In this document: piece after piece, positions 1 through 9,477 of the stretch
Layout of the letters: each line of letters begins with the position of its first letter
Position numbering within the stretch: position 1 is the stretch's first letter
NCBI GenBank assembly: GCA_001970855.1
Contig: LSSN01000135.1
Span: 1-23,797, forward strand
Direction: 5' to 3'
DNA from: Smittium culicis
Taxonomy: Eukaryota; Kickxellomycota; Harpellomycetes; Harpellales; Legeriomycetaceae
Length of the DNA: 23,797 nucleotides
The notes under the pieces: model-generated
What the model was told of the DNA's origin: nothing
Database searches by the model: none
The model's input: the letters and a program-made list of their open reading frames with translations, nothing else
Position numbers and translations under genes: made by a program

Positions 1-597
1 AATTATGTGGTTTTAAAAAAAGGAGTTAAAAAGCCTAAACCATTTTAACTCAATTGTGTGCACCAGAGTATTGTCCATTAAATCTATTTCATTTACTAAT
101 AAAATACCAGCCAGAAATTTAGCCAAGAAATTGCATGCCCTAAACTTCGCCACTTATTTATATGAGAGCATTTATGAGACAAGGGACTTTTTTATTATTA
201 GCTATTTTATTTGGTATTGTAGATTTGACAAACCTATTAGCTGTACAAGATCACGTATTCAATAATATATTTCTACCACTACTAAATAAAATTAAAGCAT
301 AGCTTTATAACAAAAAGATATTATTAGTAATAGCTCAGCCCCCCGAAATATTTTCCAAACTAGGTGATTATTAGAGAAAGCGGAATATCTTTTTTTTCCG
401 CTAGATGTTACATTTGATAGCAATATCTAGGTTCAACATGATATGAGAAAATAATAACAATGATAGCTAGATGTATACCTTGGCTAAATGAAAAATACAC
501 TACGATTAGTAGATATCAATATCATAAGTAATATTATGGAATTAAAGTAAAGTAAAAATTTAATAGCAAAAGTTCTATTTATCGAAGTAGTCTACAG
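1..597. other. Intergenic DNA upstream of the aldo-keto reductase gene
   Basis: No gene is supported here. The region is A+T-rich and holds only short chance reading frames. The part nearest position 597 presumably carries the upstream regulatory sites of the reductase gene. A C6 run lies in the segment around 340–346, but I assign no factor to it. A short stretch near 361–382 vaguely resembles a TM2 terminus (GATTATTAGAGAAAGCGGAA), without a partner end. Confidence 0.5.
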
Positions 598-605
598 TAT
601 AAATA
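598..605 (+). promoter_or_regulatory. Candidate TATA box of the aldo-keto reductase gene
   Basis: TATAAATA lies 121 bases before the ATG at 726, a normal distance for a yeast-type promoter. It is followed by an A-rich leader that runs straight into the start codon. The match is exact, but TATA-like words are frequent in DNA this A+T-rich, so position is the main support. Confidence 0.5.
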
Positions 606-725
606 AGAGCAGCTTTTCCCAATTTCTTATGAAGTGTATTCAGATTTGATTAATTCTACAGTTGTAATAAGAAATAAACACACACAAACAATTACTAGTA
701 ATAAAAAAAACAAGACTTAAAAAAA

Positions 726-1697
726 ATGGAAGCAATTACATTGTCAGCAACTAATGATAAAATGCCACAGGTTGGATTTGGCACATGGAAAATCCCAAAA
801 GAAGTGTGCAAAGATGTTGTATTCCAAGCAATCAAGAAAGGATACAGACTTTTCGATTGCGCGCCAACATATGCCAACGAAGTTGAGGTAGGCCAAGGAA
901 TCAAAGAAGCCATCGATCAAGGGATAGTAAAAAGATCGGAGCTCTTCATTGTCTCAAAACTCTTTAGCACCCACCACCGCAAGGAGCATGTAAAATTAGG
1001 AATAGAAAGAACGCTTTCTGATTTGGGGTTGGAATACTTAGATTTGTATTTGATCCATGCGCCTATAGCACTTAAGCACGTCTCGTTTGAAGAAAGATAC
1101 CCCCCATCTCACTATTATGACACAGCTAAAAAAATAATCGTTGTTGACCAAGTCCCGCTCCATGAAACATGGGCCGCCATGGAACAACTCGTTCACAGCG
1201 GTTTGGCGAGAAATATCGGAATATCAAATATTAACGCATCACTATTAATGGATCTTCTCTCCTACGCAAAAATCAAACCTTCTGTACTCCAGATGGAACT
1301 TCATCCATATCTCACAAGAAAGAAACTAGTCAATTATGCAAAAAGCAAAGATATCGCCATAACCGCATATTCTTCTTTCGGAGATACTTCGTACCACAGT
1401 ATGGGCGTTTTTGACAAAAGCAGCGGGTTTGTTCCGCTTTTGGAAAACAGAACCATTCTCGATATTGCTAAAAATCACAGCGTTACTGCTGCCCAAGTCT
1501 TGATTAGATGGGCTGTTCAACAAAATATTGCTGTGATTCCTAAATCAACAAATGCTGAAAGAATGTCTTTGAATATGCAGGTATATAACTTTGTTTTGGG
1601 CGACGAGGAAATAAAATCAATAGATGATTTAAATAAAGATATGAGATTTGTTGATCCTGATTTCTACCTAGAAGGCTATCCTTTCTATGCAAACTGA
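726..1697 (+). CDS. Aldo-keto reductase, xylose-reductase-like (AKR2B type)
   Basis: Intronless, 323 residues, the usual length of yeast xylose/aldose reductases. The enzyme would reduce a carbonyl with NAD(P)H in the cytosol. The catalytic tetrad is visible: Asp44 (RLFDCA), Tyr49 (PTYANE), Lys78 (IVSKL) and His111 (LIHAP). Family signatures include FGTWKI near the N-terminus, DLYLIHAPIALKHV (106–119), KPSVLQMELHPYL (184–196), AYSSFG (214–219) and the cofactor loop IPKS at 271–274 with Arg279. The middle and C-terminal parts read like yeast Xyl1/Gre3 proteins. However, two sugar-contact positions known from Candida tenuis xylose reductase differ: Asp50 corresponds to Thr48 and Asn309 to Val309. 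The preferred substrate may therefore not be xylose. The start is the first ATG after a TATA box and an A-rich leader. The gene converges on the next one. Family is certain; substrate is unknown. Confidence 0.95.
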   Translation: MEAITLSATNDKMPQVGFGTWKIPKEVCKDVVFQAIKKGYRLFDCAPTYANEVEVGQGIKEAIDQGIVKRSELFIVSKLFSTHHRKEHVKLGIERTLSDLGLEYLDLYLIHAPIALKHVSFEERYPPSHYYDTAKKIIVVDQVPLHETWAAMEQLVHSGLARNIGISNINASLLMDLLSYAKIKPSVLQMELHPYLTRKKLVNYAKSKDIAITAYSSFGDTSYHSMGVFDKSSGFVPLLENRTILDIAKNHSVTAAQVLIRWAVQQNIAVIPKSTNAERMSLNMQVYNFVLGDEEIKSIDDLNKDMRFVDPDFYLEGYPFYAN

Positions 1698-2164
1698 TTA
1701 TTTTAAACGTCATTTAAATGGAAATAATAATTCAAATTACTTTATTAATATATACTAAAAACTAATATTTAATACAATTCATATCAAACAAACAATTGGT
1801 TTTATATAAATTAGATTATAATCCATACATTATATTTGTTTAAATACTATGCGTGTTTTTGTTATGCATCAGTTCTTTCGTCAATATTTAGCTTTTTTTT
1901 TATTAGAACAATTCATGCCAATACAATACATAAGTAAATTAACCAATTCTGTTAGTAGTTAACTAATACTAATATTAAAACAAGATACTGGCTTAAAAAA
2001 TATTCATTCATTAGCTAACAAAATATTTACATATTTACAATAAAAAAGTATAAAAAATAAAAGCAAAGATTGATATTAGTGTTACATTATAATTATTGGC
2101 GGTAGTGTTTTGAAGCGGGCATATAGTTTCGTGTATGTTTTTTTAGAATGGTTTGAAAAATGCG
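1698..2164. other. Convergent 3' intergenic region
   Basis: This 467-bp A+T-rich stretch separates two convergent genes. It should hold the poly(A) sites of both: the reductase from the left and the small conserved gene from the right. T- and A-rich runs fit yeast-type 3' processing elements, but no single site can be fixed. No repeat copy or RNA gene is seen. Confidence 0.5.
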
Positions 2165-3129
2165 CTATTGAGCTGGCTGATCGATCGCTTTACGAATAGA
2201 TTCAAGAGTATCCATAATATCAGTTTCCCAAAATCCCATCTCATAATCAACTAATCCATAGCAGGCCAGAGATTCGCTCCAAGCAACCACGTCCTGTTGC
2301 AAGTTAACAATATACTCAGCTGAGAAAATCGGGGTATTTTCTTCCTGCTTCAAGTCTTTCTCCTCTTCACTATCTTTCAACTTTTCGGGCTCGTCTATAG
2401 TTTTTTCGTTTTCGGAGTTAGATTCTGTTTGAGATCGCTGCTTGGTATGATTTTTGTTAGCACATGAGGCTGCATGTTCAAGTGTAAAAATCCAGCATTG
2501 ATTCAATGTCCGCCAGAATTTGGGGCCATCAAATCCATCAAAAGGCACATTTTCGAGTGCCAAACCTATATTAAAAGTATATTATAAATCAAAAACAGGA
2601 ATAAACTCGCAACAATACCCTTATTGCCAACATTAGCAAAGAAATTGATTATAGCTCAAATACGCCCTTTGATAATATTAGCTTCTCCATTTCAGATGCT
2701 GTAATATAAATTGTGTACGAATAGATAACTATACACATTTTATTTAAAGTTTGGTTCATTTTAACTATTACGCTTGCTATGAAATAAAATATTCTGATTC
2801 TTATTTTAAGTAAAGATTTCTGCTTTTGAATAAACAAAATTAGTAGACTACTATAAGAGCTAGAATCAAGAATTGCTGGGGGGGGGGGTGATGTGGGTAT
2901 ATCAATATTTCTTTATAATTTAAAAAAAAAAGGTATAAGTAGTTAGATGGGGATATATACCTAATCCTTCACAATTTTCTACGATGTATTTGGTCACTTT
3001 ACTTAGTATACCGAAGCTCGCTTTGTAATCGTCAGATTCGACAGCATCGAGGGCTTTCTTGAGTTCAGCCTGTATAGCGGCAAACTTTTCCTGAAGTTCG
3101 ACAATGTTAATTCCTTTACTACCCTTCAT
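2165..3129 (-). CDS. Conserved fungal protein of unknown function, two exons
   Basis: Joined exons 3129–2961 and 2565–2165 give 189 residues. The split Gly codon (G|GT) joins ENCEGL to GLALENVPFDGFD and leaves an uninterrupted frame. Exon 1 encodes a helical start (ELQEKFAAIQAELKKALDAV) and DYKASFGILSKVTKYIVENC. Exon 2 has PKFWRTLNQCWIFTLEHA, then a low-complexity acidic/lysine stretch (about residues 104–137), then VVAWSESLACYGLVDYEMGFWE near the end. The pattern of a helical hairpin, a Trp-containing helix and a GLVDYEMGFWE-like tail resembles a family of small fungal hypothetical proteins as I remember it, but I cannot name a function or a Pfam entry. No signal peptide or membrane segment is visible, so it is probably cytosolic or nuclear. 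The stop lies 467 bp from the converging reductase gene. The start is the only ATG at the head of the open frame. Confidence 0.8.
2566..2960 (-). other. Intron (395 nt) of the conserved fungal gene
   Basis: On the minus strand the donor is G|GTATAT (from 2960) and the acceptor is TATAG|GT (ending 2566). Splicing joins phase 1 to phase 1 and removes in-frame stops. The intron is long for a yeast and has an uninterrupted run of 11 G (C on the coding strand) at 2878–2888. No perfect TACTAAC branch site is seen. Confidence 0.8.
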
Positions 3130-4606
3130 TCAATCTTGTATTTATTCTCGTATAAAATGTTCGATATGCTTTAATTATAAATATTTTTGTCTCTTATAAT
3201 TTATTTTACATTGACTTAATAAAGTAAAAATAAAAATAATAAAAAACATTCGTGAAAAATAAATTGAATCATGACTTTGGCAAATTTGTTGATACAGAGT
3301 ATACTAGCCAACCACATAACTCTAATATCATAGGTTGAGTAAACTTTTTATAACTATCTCTACAAGTTGCACATTCTACTAATAGTTTAAATTTTCATCG
3401 TACTCAATACCCAATAAAAATTTGGTTGATTTTATTTAGCAAATAAATAGTAGAAAAAAATTAATTGCCTTTAGCGGTCAGTCAGTAGAGCCAGTAATTT
3501 TAAATTCTTATTCCAACAGCAATTAACTACAAAATTACGATCTCTTAGTTAAGAATCTCAAAAGTAGTTTATACATAAACTTAAAAATTATAAAATAAGA
3601 ATAATAAAGATATTCCTTTCTTGATCCAGATTACCCTGGAAATTTGTGGCTACCAAAGTATAACATATCGAGGTCAGTTGATGCTCGATTTTTTAGTACT
3701 TATTTTTAAAATTTCAAATTATTCTTGCTAGTAATTATCATTTTCTAATAATTTATAAATATAAACGAATAAAAACTAGCATTTGAGCTCTCAAACTGGA
3801 ATAGGCAATTGAATCTCCTTTGATTGTGAAATATCTTATGTGCAAGCTTTTTGTTATTTGACCACCAATTTTTCTTTTTTCAATATTTGCACTTTTAGAT
3901 GCAATACTTGCTAGAAAATATATAAGTACCGGCTTTTTTTATTTAATAGTTGCATATGAATTAGTAATTGTGAATATCAATATACTATACATTTTTAATT
4001 CTTAGTTCTTTACATCAAGTTCATAAAATTTTGATGATATTAAGAAGCCTATAATTTCAAGAGCTAAAAAGGAATAAAAAAAATCTATTTTTTGATTGAC
4101 CAAAAATGAATTTCATTTTATTTAAAGAGTGGTTTAGTGAAATTTGATGTAAATGGAAACAAGTATTGAAGAACTTGATAATAAATAAATTAAAATCTGT
4201 TTATATCTAAATTTATTTTCGTATAACTTTGTAGTTGTACATGGTATTTCCAAATATATATATATATTCGAGAGGTTATTTTGAGGAGGAAACTTTCTTA
4301 ATTTAAAATTTCCTGAAATTAAAGTATTCACATATCTTTAGATCATATTAGAAAATATTATCTGGGGTAACCAATAACTGTTTATGGTTCATATTGTCAA
4401 AAAATTAATGCTAGACAAAAAAAAAAGCTCTGAAATGAAAATAATCTCTCCACATACTTTAAAAGGTGTATAAGCTTATTTACAAAACTATCCCGACATC
4501 TGAAATGTGATGCAGATATTTTTTTATATAAATTTTAAAATTCTTTGAGAGGAGGGAAAATTAAAAAAAAAAAGAACAAGGAAGTCAAGATAATGAATAG
4601 CTTGTT
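3130..4606. other. Intergenic region between two tandem minus-strand genes
   Basis: About 1.5 kb with no supported gene. The left part must carry the promoter of the two-exon gene and the right part the 3' end of the transcription factor gene. A short (AT)n run lies near 4252–4268. No recognisable copy of the transposon families found further right is present. Confidence 0.5.
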
Positions 4607-7448
4607 TTATTTGCGCTTGAAGGTAAGTTCGTTTGTAATGTTTAGGGGGAACAAAGTGGGTAAGTTAGAAATGCTTATTTGATTAGATTGAGGTTTTACA
4701 TGTTGATGGATAGTTAGGTGTTGGTAATTATTTTGTTGGTCAATTAAACAATCGTTAAAGTTGAATTCGTTAGAGAAATCGGGTTTAACAGTATCGTTAT
4801 CAAAGTTTGTAGGCGCAGAATCCAAAATCTTTTCTGAACCAGTTTCAATCAATTTATTTTCTGAATTCTGTGTTCGCGTTGGATCGGGTCGAGCTTGAAT
4901 TTTAGGCTCGATTCTATGAATTTTTAACATCCTTTGCTTTTTCGATTTCTTTGATTTACTACTATTCGAATATTTTATGCCTTGTGAAGCAGCTTGTGTA
5001 TATTGGGGGTTGTTCTGGAACCGCAGATACTCAGCTTCATTAAGAGTAAACGTATTACTTATGAGTAACGAATCAGTAAACATACTATGGTTTTGGTTAC
5101 TGGAGTCATTTAGTACAGGTAAAATTGTGGAATTGTACGTTACATAATTGTAATCGTAGTCAGATGCTTTGTTTTTAGACGATTGGAAAATGGGTTGTCT
5201 AGATAGAAGAATTTCAGATTCAATCCACCTTTCAATGAATACGTACCTGTATTTTGGGCAGACACTGCTAATGGAGCAGCACATATAGCTCATTCCTGAG
5301 CTTCCTAGCACAACAAACCATAAATGAGCATCTTTTTTTGTTAGCCTTGTTGCTTTAAGCTCAGGGAATTTATCAAGGTATTTTGCATTAGCAGAAACGG
5401 ACTTTGTATATATATTGTGATTAGAGCGCAGCGATTTTTCGTAATCATAAGCAACTTTCATGTATCCTTCAAAATTCTTCAGAATTGTAAAAATGTTTTG
5501 GTATGATTCTTTTATAAGAGAGTAATCGTTGTGATCATAGATTTTAAGGGCATTCAATAAAATTGATCCGGCACAATAGGCAGAGTATACGCTGCTAAAG
5601 CAATGCCTCGAATTTATGAAAAAATCATCAGCAGATTTGAGTAAATTCGTGATTTGGATAGCCATTTCAATGCAAACAGATTTAGCCTTTCTAACTTTTG
5701 AGAGGTGGGTAGGGTTTAAAGACGTTACTACAATGTCATTTTGGTTTAGGACCAATCGAGCTAGCCTGATAAGAAGCCCGCAATAAAAGTATGTAAACAT
5801 TCTTCTTGCCAGCTTTCTGTTATCATTCATTTTGAGTAGAAAAGATTGATCTTTCCCAATTTCCAGATCGCTAAAGTGTGATCTAAAAATGAGATCGTAT
5901 TCGTCTAATCGCGCGTTCAAGTAGTTGAACTTCATAGATACGTCATTATTATCTCTATTAAAAGATAGTTTCCTTTTGTTTACAAATTCCGATACCATTT
6001 CGATTTCGACATAAATTTTTACGATTAGCCAAAATGTATCGTATTTATCTCTTGCATCATTGGGTATATTTTTGAATATGCTTTTTGGGATATATCCTGT
6101 CTTTTCAGCTCTACAATAGTAGATGTCATTTGAAGGCAAGTCTACGCAAACGTCTTTTATTTGGATCCAGTTTGAGGAGCCAAGAGTGAGGTTTGATAGA
6201 ACTTTAGACGTGTAGAGGAGCCACCATACTCTTCGGCGGTATTCTAGCTCTTCCCAATCTTCAGCAGCAATAAACTCTGGTAGCTTTCTAACATCAACTA
6301 AATTGAGCCGTAATAACAATGCATACCTAATAATATTTTGTAAATTAAAAAATTAAAAAGTTAAGATATGTAAATATAAAGATTAGAGCCGAAAAAAATT
6401 ATTATTTTTTTGAATTATTACTTTGTAGCTACGTCTGTTTTCCAAAGCAATCCAGATGGAGTTGATGAAAAATAGGAAAGTCAAATTATTAGATGAAATG
6501 AGTAAAAAAAACAATGCAGTTATAAAGTGAGATATTAGATAAAATATATGAAGCTTTGTTACTTAGGATATTGGCAACTCTTTGGGTGTTAGATAAGCCG
6601 AGGTAGTGGTTTGCGAGAATGACCAATGATAAGATTGTATCAGGAGTAGGTTTTGAAGGATTGTAGAATATTTCTTCATATGCTTTATTTGCATAAGCGG
6701 TGCCGCACATATAAATATGATCTTTATAAATTACATGCTTTTCGTATAACTTTGAGCCTAAAGATAGGATAGATAGTTTAAGATGAAAAGGGATATCATT
6801 TCTTTCTAATCTTTTTAAGAAATGGATTTTGCTGATAGTTTGCGAGACAACTGAGCCGTTGAATATTTGTTTTAAGACATCGTTTACCATATCATTGTCA
6901 ATATTAAGGCACCCAAACTCTAAAGCAGATCTCGTTATTATAGAGTTTACGTTTACGTTCTTGGCAGCATCGCCAACTGGTATAAGAGAGTCAGAAATAT
7001 TGAGTTTATTTTTCAGGAGAGTTGCAAGGCCAATATTTAGCTTTTCTATTCTGTCAGCTCTGCTCTTGGATGGATGATGGCCAGCTGGACTATCAGGATC
7101 AGCTTGTTGCTTTAAGCTAGTAATTTTATCATTTACGATTTTTAGCTTTTCTTCAATGTATTGGAAATCTAGAGTTAAATCCTCTGTAAAAGTAGTTTCT
7201 TCATAATTACACATTCTGTCGAATTTAACACAGCTCTTACATTTAGGGCGTTCACCGTCACACTTAACCTTTTTTTGGCGGCATACAACGCACGAGTATA
7301 GAGCACCGCCATGTGTGGTAGTTTTAAATGGAACAATCTTGGAATTTGAGCTTGATCCATCATCGTTATCTTTTGATGTAGCTGTAAATATAGGGTTTGG
7401 CTGTCTGTATGTATAATCGTGTTTATAAATACCGAAAGAGTCGTTCAT
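4607..7448 (-). CDS. Zn(II)2Cys6 fungal transcription factor, three exons
   Basis: Joining 7448–6563, 6434–6422 and 6326–4607 gives 872 residues in one open frame. This is a DNA-binding regulator of the fungal binuclear zinc cluster class, acting in the nucleus. The cluster is C53-x2-C56-x6-C63-x6-C70-x2-C73-x6-C80, with the basic RQKKVK after Cys56. A likely coiled-coil linker follows (about 94–116). The fungal-specific middle homology region is recognisable: the helix NVATKYALLLRLNL (296–309), YRRRVWW (329–335) and DVCVDLP (358–364). Near the C-terminus a lysine cluster, KSKKSKKQR (757–765), may be an extra nuclear signal, followed by an Asn-rich acidic tail that could be an activation region. 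Targets cannot be inferred. The neighbouring reductase is not obviously a target. The start ATG is the first in a frame opening 53 residues before the cluster. The exon 2 assignment is an inference from splice signals, frame and family pattern. Confidence 0.9.
6327..6421 (-). other. Intron 2 (95 nt) of the Zn2Cys6 gene
   Basis: The minus-strand donor is AAA|GTAATAAT and the acceptor ATTATTAG|GTATGC. ATCTTAAC about 35 bases before the acceptor is a good branch-site match, followed by a T-rich tract. The intron contains in-frame stops right after the donor (TAATAA). Joining is phase 2, completing a Lys codon. Confidence 0.85.
6422..6434 (-). other. 13-nt micro-exon of the Zn2Cys6 gene
   Basis: The coding bases ACGTAGCTACAAA, flanked by CAG and GTAATAAT, encode the end of an Asn codon, Val-Ala-Thr and the start of a Lys codon. 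With it the protein reads ANILNVATKYALLLRLNL, matching the spacing of the conserved x-L-x-G-x-A-x-R-x-A helix in fungal middle homology regions (here N-V-A-T-K-Y-A). Without it the frame of exon 3 is lost at a nearby stop. Confidence 0.75.
6435..6562 (-). other. Intron 1 (128 nt) of the Zn2Cys6 gene
   Basis: The minus-strand donor CTAA|GTAACA leaves phase 1 and the acceptor is AAAACAG|AC. No AG occurs between the first few intron bases and this CAG, so it is the first AG after a T-rich tract. Six bases further is a second possible acceptor (ACGTAG), which also keeps the frame. CATCTAAT or TTTGAC upstream may serve as the branch site. Confidence 0.75.
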
Positions 7449-8551
7449 TTTACAGATTTAAAGAATAAACAGGCTTGATTATGGATTTTTTTTTGAGATT
7501 TTAACGAGAAAGTTGTTGTTTTTTTTGAGAGAAATCGTGTTATTCTAAGTAAAGGTGCTGGTAGAAAATGCGAATATTTGCATTTTTTTTTTGTATTCGA
7601 CTAAAATGGAAACTTTCCTTGTCGAAGTTCGATAATTGTTCTTTTATGGGTTATCGAGATATTATAATCTTGGAAATTTTTTTAAGCTTAGTGTTTATTA
7701 CTGCCAAAGCTAATCGGAAAACTAAAAAAGCTGGGAAATATATCTTATCAAAGAGAGGGGCATATAACTGTATAATTAGTTGAAGTCAAATATTGTTTCC
7801 AATATAAACTAAATAAAGACCTGAATGGCATAATTTCTTAGGTAATAAAAAGTAACATTTCAGAAGGGTGATTATTGCACAGATCTTTTTTTTTATTGAG
7901 GGGAAAAAGCCAACTGATTTTTAATATAAGCAAATTTCCTTTGCGAGTCAACTAGTGATTTTTTTACTTTTTTCGCCTTATTTTTATTACCGCTGACTTT
8001 TTAGAGATTAAACTGAAACCAGCTGAAGTAAACGTTATTCCCTATTCGTCTAAAATAGCATGAAAAAATATAGCCTTGATTTCCACTTACGTAAACGGTA
8101 AGCAATAGCGTGACCATTTTCCAACGATTACATTGATTCTCCTATTAAAATCTTATTAGTAACACTTTGCTTATCATATATTAATTGCAACATTTATAAT
8201 TATTTATTCAGTAACGTTATACCTTAATGTAATTGGCCAACTAAAGTACCTAAACCCATAGTTCAATGTACATTTAAATTCCGACAAACTAAAGAAGTCC
8301 AGAATCGTTGCGCATTTCTAACAAAGATCAAACTAAGCCGCTTAGCTTTTTGAAATCTAATCACTTTTTCTACGAGGTTCTAGAGTATTTTCAAGTTTAA
8401 CCAAACTGAATGATATCGAGCCAATAAAGCTTTGCTAAAAAATAAAATTACCAGCGCCAATTACAATCAATATAAAATTATACCGAATCAAAATATGAAT
8501 GGGTAAATAAAGATATTTAATCGCTCCTAGCTAGGATTCAAACTTCCATAA
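7449..8551. other. Gene-free unique region and promoter of the Zn2Cys6 gene
   Basis: About 1.1 kb upstream of the transcription factor start, A+T-rich with several T8–T9 runs, suitable for promoter function. No coding region is supported. A 12-bp perfect palindrome (TCCTAGCTAGGA) lies at 8525–8536 just before the first transposon copy. No transposon copy is recognised in this stretch. Confidence 0.5.
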
Positions 8552-8940
8552 TTTGCCCCTGTATCGCCTAACGCTCTTTAAAAAAAACAATCTATTGATT
8601 CACTTATGATTTTATGCAAGAATATTATTTGCTATCACCTTAAAATACGCCAATAACCACCTGTTTATCGTTTTTAATGCACTTTAACCATTTCACGGGC
8701 GGTAGACTATTTTTGATCTTGAAATAAGGCCAACCAAGTTTTATTAAAATGCTATCTTTCCAAGAATCAGTCAATAGTTTGTATAATATATAATATCAAC
8801 AAATAAAAATTATAACTATAGATCTTTAACGAACCACTAATTAAAATTTTTTAATGAATGTTGGACGGAAAAGGGTTAATTAAACACAATTTACTATATT
8901 AATTTGACCAAAAATAGTCTACCACACATGTGAGTGTTAA
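8552..8940 (+). mobile_element. TM1 element, split by a nested TM1 copy
   Basis: The left arm (8552–8683) carries the TM1 interior CTCTTTAAAA and ATTGATTCACTTATGATTT. The right arm (8880–8940) carries GACCAAAAATAGTCTACC and ends GTGAGTGTTAA. Removing the inner element with one TTAA leaves about 197 bp, the family length. Both ends are degenerate, so this copy is old. In this list TM1 '+' means the CTCTTTAAA side is on the left and the AGTCTACCG side on the right. Confidence 0.8.
8684..8879 (-). mobile_element. TM1 element nested in an older TM1 copy
   Basis: 196 bp including TTAA on both sides. The left end reads TTAACCATTTCACGGGCGGT and the right end TTGGACGGAAAAGGGTTAA. The host sequence at both sides continues the outer TM1 copy, so the TTAA is the duplicated target. 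There is no coding capacity. Confidence 0.85.
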
Positions 8941-8971
8941 CAATCTTAGCGCTTTTACATTTACTTTTTGT

Positions 8972-9228
8972 ATATGAGGGATTTTGAACGAAGAAAGTAC
9001 TTGCATTTTTATATTATTGACTTGAGTATTCATTTGTTGCTAATATTATTGGTGGAACTGAAAACGCATTTAGATTTTTCTATTTTTTCGTTTAATTTTT
9101 AATTTTTAATTTGTATCTTCTAAATGAAAGAAATGATTTTGCTCATTGGCCAGTAATTTTTTATGCGATTTTATGCTCTGTAAAATTTTTAACTATAAAA
9201 TTACCATTAAATAAAGAATCACCCATAT
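8972..9228 (+). mobile_element. TM3 element (left arm of a palindromic pair)
   Basis: 257 bp from ATATGAGGGATTTTG to AAAGAATCACCCATAT, with terminal inverted repeats. The interior has the TM3 marks TTAGATTTTTCTATTTTTTC and TTTATGCGATTTTATGCTCT. It abuts a reversed copy at a shared CCCATATGGG (9222–9231). Frames are not conserved between copies, so it is non-coding. Confidence 0.8.
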
Positions 9229-9477
9229 GGGAATTTATTTACTAAGAGAGCACTTTTAAGTATAAAGAGATACAGTGCATGAAATTTCATATTTAATTTT
9301 TAGCCTGTAAATAAAATCTAGTATTTTTTTAGCAAATAATACTTTCAAAATAAACGAAAAAATAGAAAAATCTAAATTCGTTTTCAACTCCGATAATATT
9401 GTTTGCAATTTTTGAATGCCCAAGTCAATAATATTAAACTGCATAAAAGTGCTCTCTTCGTTTAGAATCCCTCATAT
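9225..9477 (-). mobile_element. TM3 element (right arm of a palindromic pair)
   Basis: 253 bp, the reverse orientation of the preceding copy. It runs from ATATGGGAATTTATTTAC to GTTTAGAATCCCTCATAT. Its minus strand holds a 62-codon open frame by chance. The same frame is broken in the other copies, so it is not a gene. Confidence 0.8.

Noticed and set aside
56..265. 69-codon plus-strand open frame
   Set aside because: No family resemblance, no promoter context, ordinary composition for chance frames. Not called a gene.
3290..3310. GATACAGAGTATACTAGCC resembling part of U6 snRNA
   Set aside because: Only the GATACAGAG word matches. The flanking U6 stem-loops and the rest of the invariant region are absent.
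6829..7077. 82-codon plus-strand frame inside the transcription factor gene
   Set aside because: It lies antisense to exon 1 of the Zn2Cys6 gene and has no recognisable domain. It is a shadow of the real gene.
7568..7783. 71-codon plus-strand frame upstream of the transcription factor
   Set aside because: Phe/Lys/Ile-rich with no motif. It sits in the expected promoter region and nothing supports translation.
8525..8550. tRNA-like box (GATTCAAACTTCC, reverse of a B box) next to a TAGCTA palindrome
   Set aside because: No acceptor-stem partner, anticodon arm or D arm could be found at the right spacing on either strand. At most a decayed fragment.
9256..9444. 62-codon minus-strand frame (IIDLGIQKLQTILSEL…)
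   Set aside because: It lies inside a TM3 copy. The corresponding frame is interrupted or shifted in the copies at 8972 and 13676, so it is a chance frame in a non-coding element.
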